A DNA stretch of 6,023 bases from Actinomycetes bacterium (lineage in GTDB: Bacteria; Actinomycetota; Acidimicrobiia; Acidimicrobiales; RAAP-2): positions 1 to 6,023 of the forward strand of contig JAJYDR010000129.1 of assembly GCA_021777285.1 (NCBI GenBank), given 5' to 3'. Below, one piece after another: positions 4,584-6,023 of the stretch. The notes under the pieces were generated by a model. It saw only the letters and a list, made by a program, of their open reading frames with translations. It was not told the origin of the DNA and made no database searches. The position numbers and the translations under genes are program-made. How positions within the stretch are numbered: position 1 is the stretch's first letter; every line of letters starts with the position of its first letter.

Positions 4584-6023
4584 ATGACTTCTGCCAATCC
4601 CTTCCGCCTGTCACGCTCCATCGTCCCCCACGCTTATCGGATCTTCCTCACCCCCGACCTCGCCGCGGCGACCTTCGTCGGGCGCGTCGAAATCGACGTC
4701 AACGTCGCCGAACCGGTTGAGACCGTCGTTATGCACGCGAAGAACCTCGAACTCGGCGCGGCCACGCTCACGAGCCAGGGGACGAGCCACCGCTCCGACG
4801 CCCCGACCTTCGACCTCACCTACGAGACGGTCTCCTTCGACTATCACGAGACGCTCCCCGTGGGACCGGCGACCATCGAGATCGCCTTCACCGGCGTGCT
4901 CAATGACCACCTCTCGGGCTTCTACCGCTCGACCTACACCGATGACGCCGGTGTCACCCACACCATCGCGACCACGCAGTTCGAGCACTCCGACGCCCGA
5001 CAGGCCTTCCCGTGCTGGGACGAGCCGTCCTTCAAGGCCACCTACCAGGTCAACCTGACCGTGCCGGGCCACCTCGCGGCGATCTCCAACTCACCCGAGA
5101 TCGAGAACATCGATCTCGGCAACGGCCAGCGCTCCGTACGTTTCGCCCCCACCATGATCATGTCCACGTATCTCGTCGCCTTCGTGGTGGGACCCTTCGA
5201 GTTCACCGACGCGCTCGACGTCGACGGCGTGCCGTTGCGCGTGGTCTACCCCGTGGGCAAGGGAAACCTCACGGCCCTCGCCCTCGAGGCCGGCGCCTTC
5301 GCGCTGCGCTTCTTTGGCGAGTACTTCGCCATCCCCTACCCCGGTGAGAAACTCGACATGGTCGCGATCCCGGACTTCGCTTTCGGGGCGATGGAGAACC
5401 TCGGCTGCGTGACCTACCGCGAGACCGCGCTGCTGGTCGACCCGGCACGGGCCACCAACGCTGAGATCCAGCGCGTCGCCGAGGTCGTGCACCACGAGAT
5501 CGCCCACATGTGGTTCGGCGACCTGGTCACGATGGAGTGGTGGGAGGGTATCTGGCTGAACGAGGCCTTCGCGACCTTCATGCAGCTGATCTGCACCAAC
5601 GCCTTCCGCCCGCAGTGGCACATCTGGACCGACCAGGCCGTCATGCGCGACCTCGCGATGCACATCGACGGTCTCGCGACGACCCGAGCGATCGAGTACG
5701 AAGTCATCTCCCCTGACGACACGCAGGGCATGTTCGACGCGCTCACCTACGAGAAGGGTGGATCGGTGCTGCGCATGCTCGAGCAGTACCTCGGCGAACA
5801 GACGTTCCGCGACGGCATCCGCCACTACCTGACCACGCACAGTTACGCCAACACGGTCACCAGTGACCTGTGGGACGCGCTCGAGACCGTGTCGGGCCAC
5901 CCGGTGCGCGAGATGATGGACACGTGGATCCTCCAGGGGGGTCACCCGATGGTGACCCTCGCCAACGGCCAACTCAGCCAGGCGCCCTTCGTCTTCGCGG
6001 ACCCCGCGCACAAGGGGGCGATC
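4584..6023 (+). CDS. pepN: M1 family zinc aminopeptidase, N-terminal part (cut by window edge)
   Basis: Removes N-terminal amino acids from peptides in the cytoplasm (gluzincin family M1, alanyl/puromycin-sensitive type). The open frame runs from ATG 4584 off the right edge: 480 codons of a protein usually near 850 residues. The N-terminal beta domain starts with LSRSIVPHAYRIFLTPDL and includes FEHSDARQAFPCWDEP. The catalytic domain follows with the exopeptidase motif G268-A-M-E-N272, the zinc site H304-E305-I-A-H308 with the third ligand Glu327 eighteen residues further on in WLNEAFA, and the transition-state Tyr389 in TYEKGGSVL. All catalytic residues are present. No signal peptide is visible. 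The ATG is the first in frame, at the expected distance from the beta domain; it lacks a Shine-Dalgarno but has a -10-like TAGTGT eight bases upstream. It is divergent from the kinase by 39 bases. The C-terminal helical domain lies outside the window. Confidence 0.96.
   Translation, partial: MTSANPFRLSRSIVPHAYRIFLTPDLAAATFVGRVEIDVNVAEPVETVVMHAKNLELGAATLTSQGTSHRSDAPTFDLTYETVSFDYHETLPVGPATIEIAFTGVLNDHLSGFYRSTYTDDAGVTHTIATTQFEHSDARQAFPCWDEPSFKATYQVNLTVPGHLAAISNSPEIENIDLGNGQRSVRFAPTMIMSTYLVAFVVGPFEFTDALDVDGVPLRVVYPVGKGNLTALALEAGAFALRFFGEYFAIPYPGEKLDMVAIPDFAFGAMENLGCVTYRETALLVDPARATNAEIQRVAEVVHHEIAHMWFGDLVTMEWWEGIWLNEAFATFMQLICTNAFRPQWHIWTDQAVMRDLAMHIDGLATTRAIEYEVISPDDTQGMFDALTYEKGGSVLRMLEQYLGEQTFRDGIRHYLTTHSYANTVTSDLWDALETVSGHPVREMMDTWILQGGHPMVTLANGQLSQAPFVFADPAHKGAI

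Noticed and set aside
5091..6011. Minus-strand open frame of 306 codons opposite pepN
   Set aside because: pepN has all M1 catalytic motifs in the plus frame. The antisense product is low-complexity Glu/Val/Arg-rich with no family resemblance.
1..6023. Defence, mobile or otherwise novel multi-gene system
   Set aside because: All genes but the small two-TM and DUF3817-type proteins belong to well-known housekeeping families. There are no repeat arrays, integrase or transposase genes, or shifts in composition.

Overview
This is a GC-rich, densely packed stretch of ordinary bacterial chromosome. Gene content and style point to an Actinomycetota genome: GTG starts, genes that overlap by one to four bases, several starts with no Shine-Dalgarno but a -10-like box just upstream, an rsmI-metG pair, and a bL37-type mini ribosomal protein. 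Acidimicrobiia or a related deep branch is my guess, but the sequence alone does not settle the class.

Layout. Minus strand, 1-941: rsmI (16S rRNA C1402 2'-O-methyltransferase) followed 17 bases later by the first 21 codons of metG (methionyl-tRNA synthetase), which leaves the window on the left. Plus strand, 995-1078: a 27-codon gene for a bL37-like large-subunit ribosomal protein, divergent from rsmI. Minus strand, 2620-1075: a tightly overlapped three-gene unit, in order a two-TM protein with a charged tail, a DUF3817-type three-TM protein, and a glycerophosphodiester phosphodiesterase. Plus strand, 2669-3505: a CtaG (caa3-type) cytochrome oxidase assembly protein, divergent from that unit. 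Minus strand, 4544-3507: a PfkB-family, adenosine-kinase-like sugar/nucleoside kinase, ending one base from the ctaG stop. Plus strand, 4584-6023: the first 480 codons of an M1 zinc aminopeptidase (pepN), which leaves the window on the right.

How they fit together. The left side serves translation (ribosome methylation, tRNA charging, a ribosomal protein). The middle is membrane-related: CtaG and the two-TM protein, whose W-Q-x-x-R patch recalls SURF1, may both relate to haem-copper oxidase assembly, but that link is inference. The kinase and aminopeptidase are salvage and turnover enzymes. Each divergent junction is only 39 to 53 bases, so promoters must overlap or lie inside coding sequence. 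Both convergent junctions leave no room for a separate terminator. No gap without a gene is longer than 60 bases. I saw no mobile element, CRISPR array, tRNA or rRNA, and no clear sign of a new multi-gene system. The most useful observations are the easily missed bL37 and metG genes, the paired leaderless-looking promoters, the mirrored start region at 2618-2671, and an A6 run that could fuse two membrane proteins by slippage.
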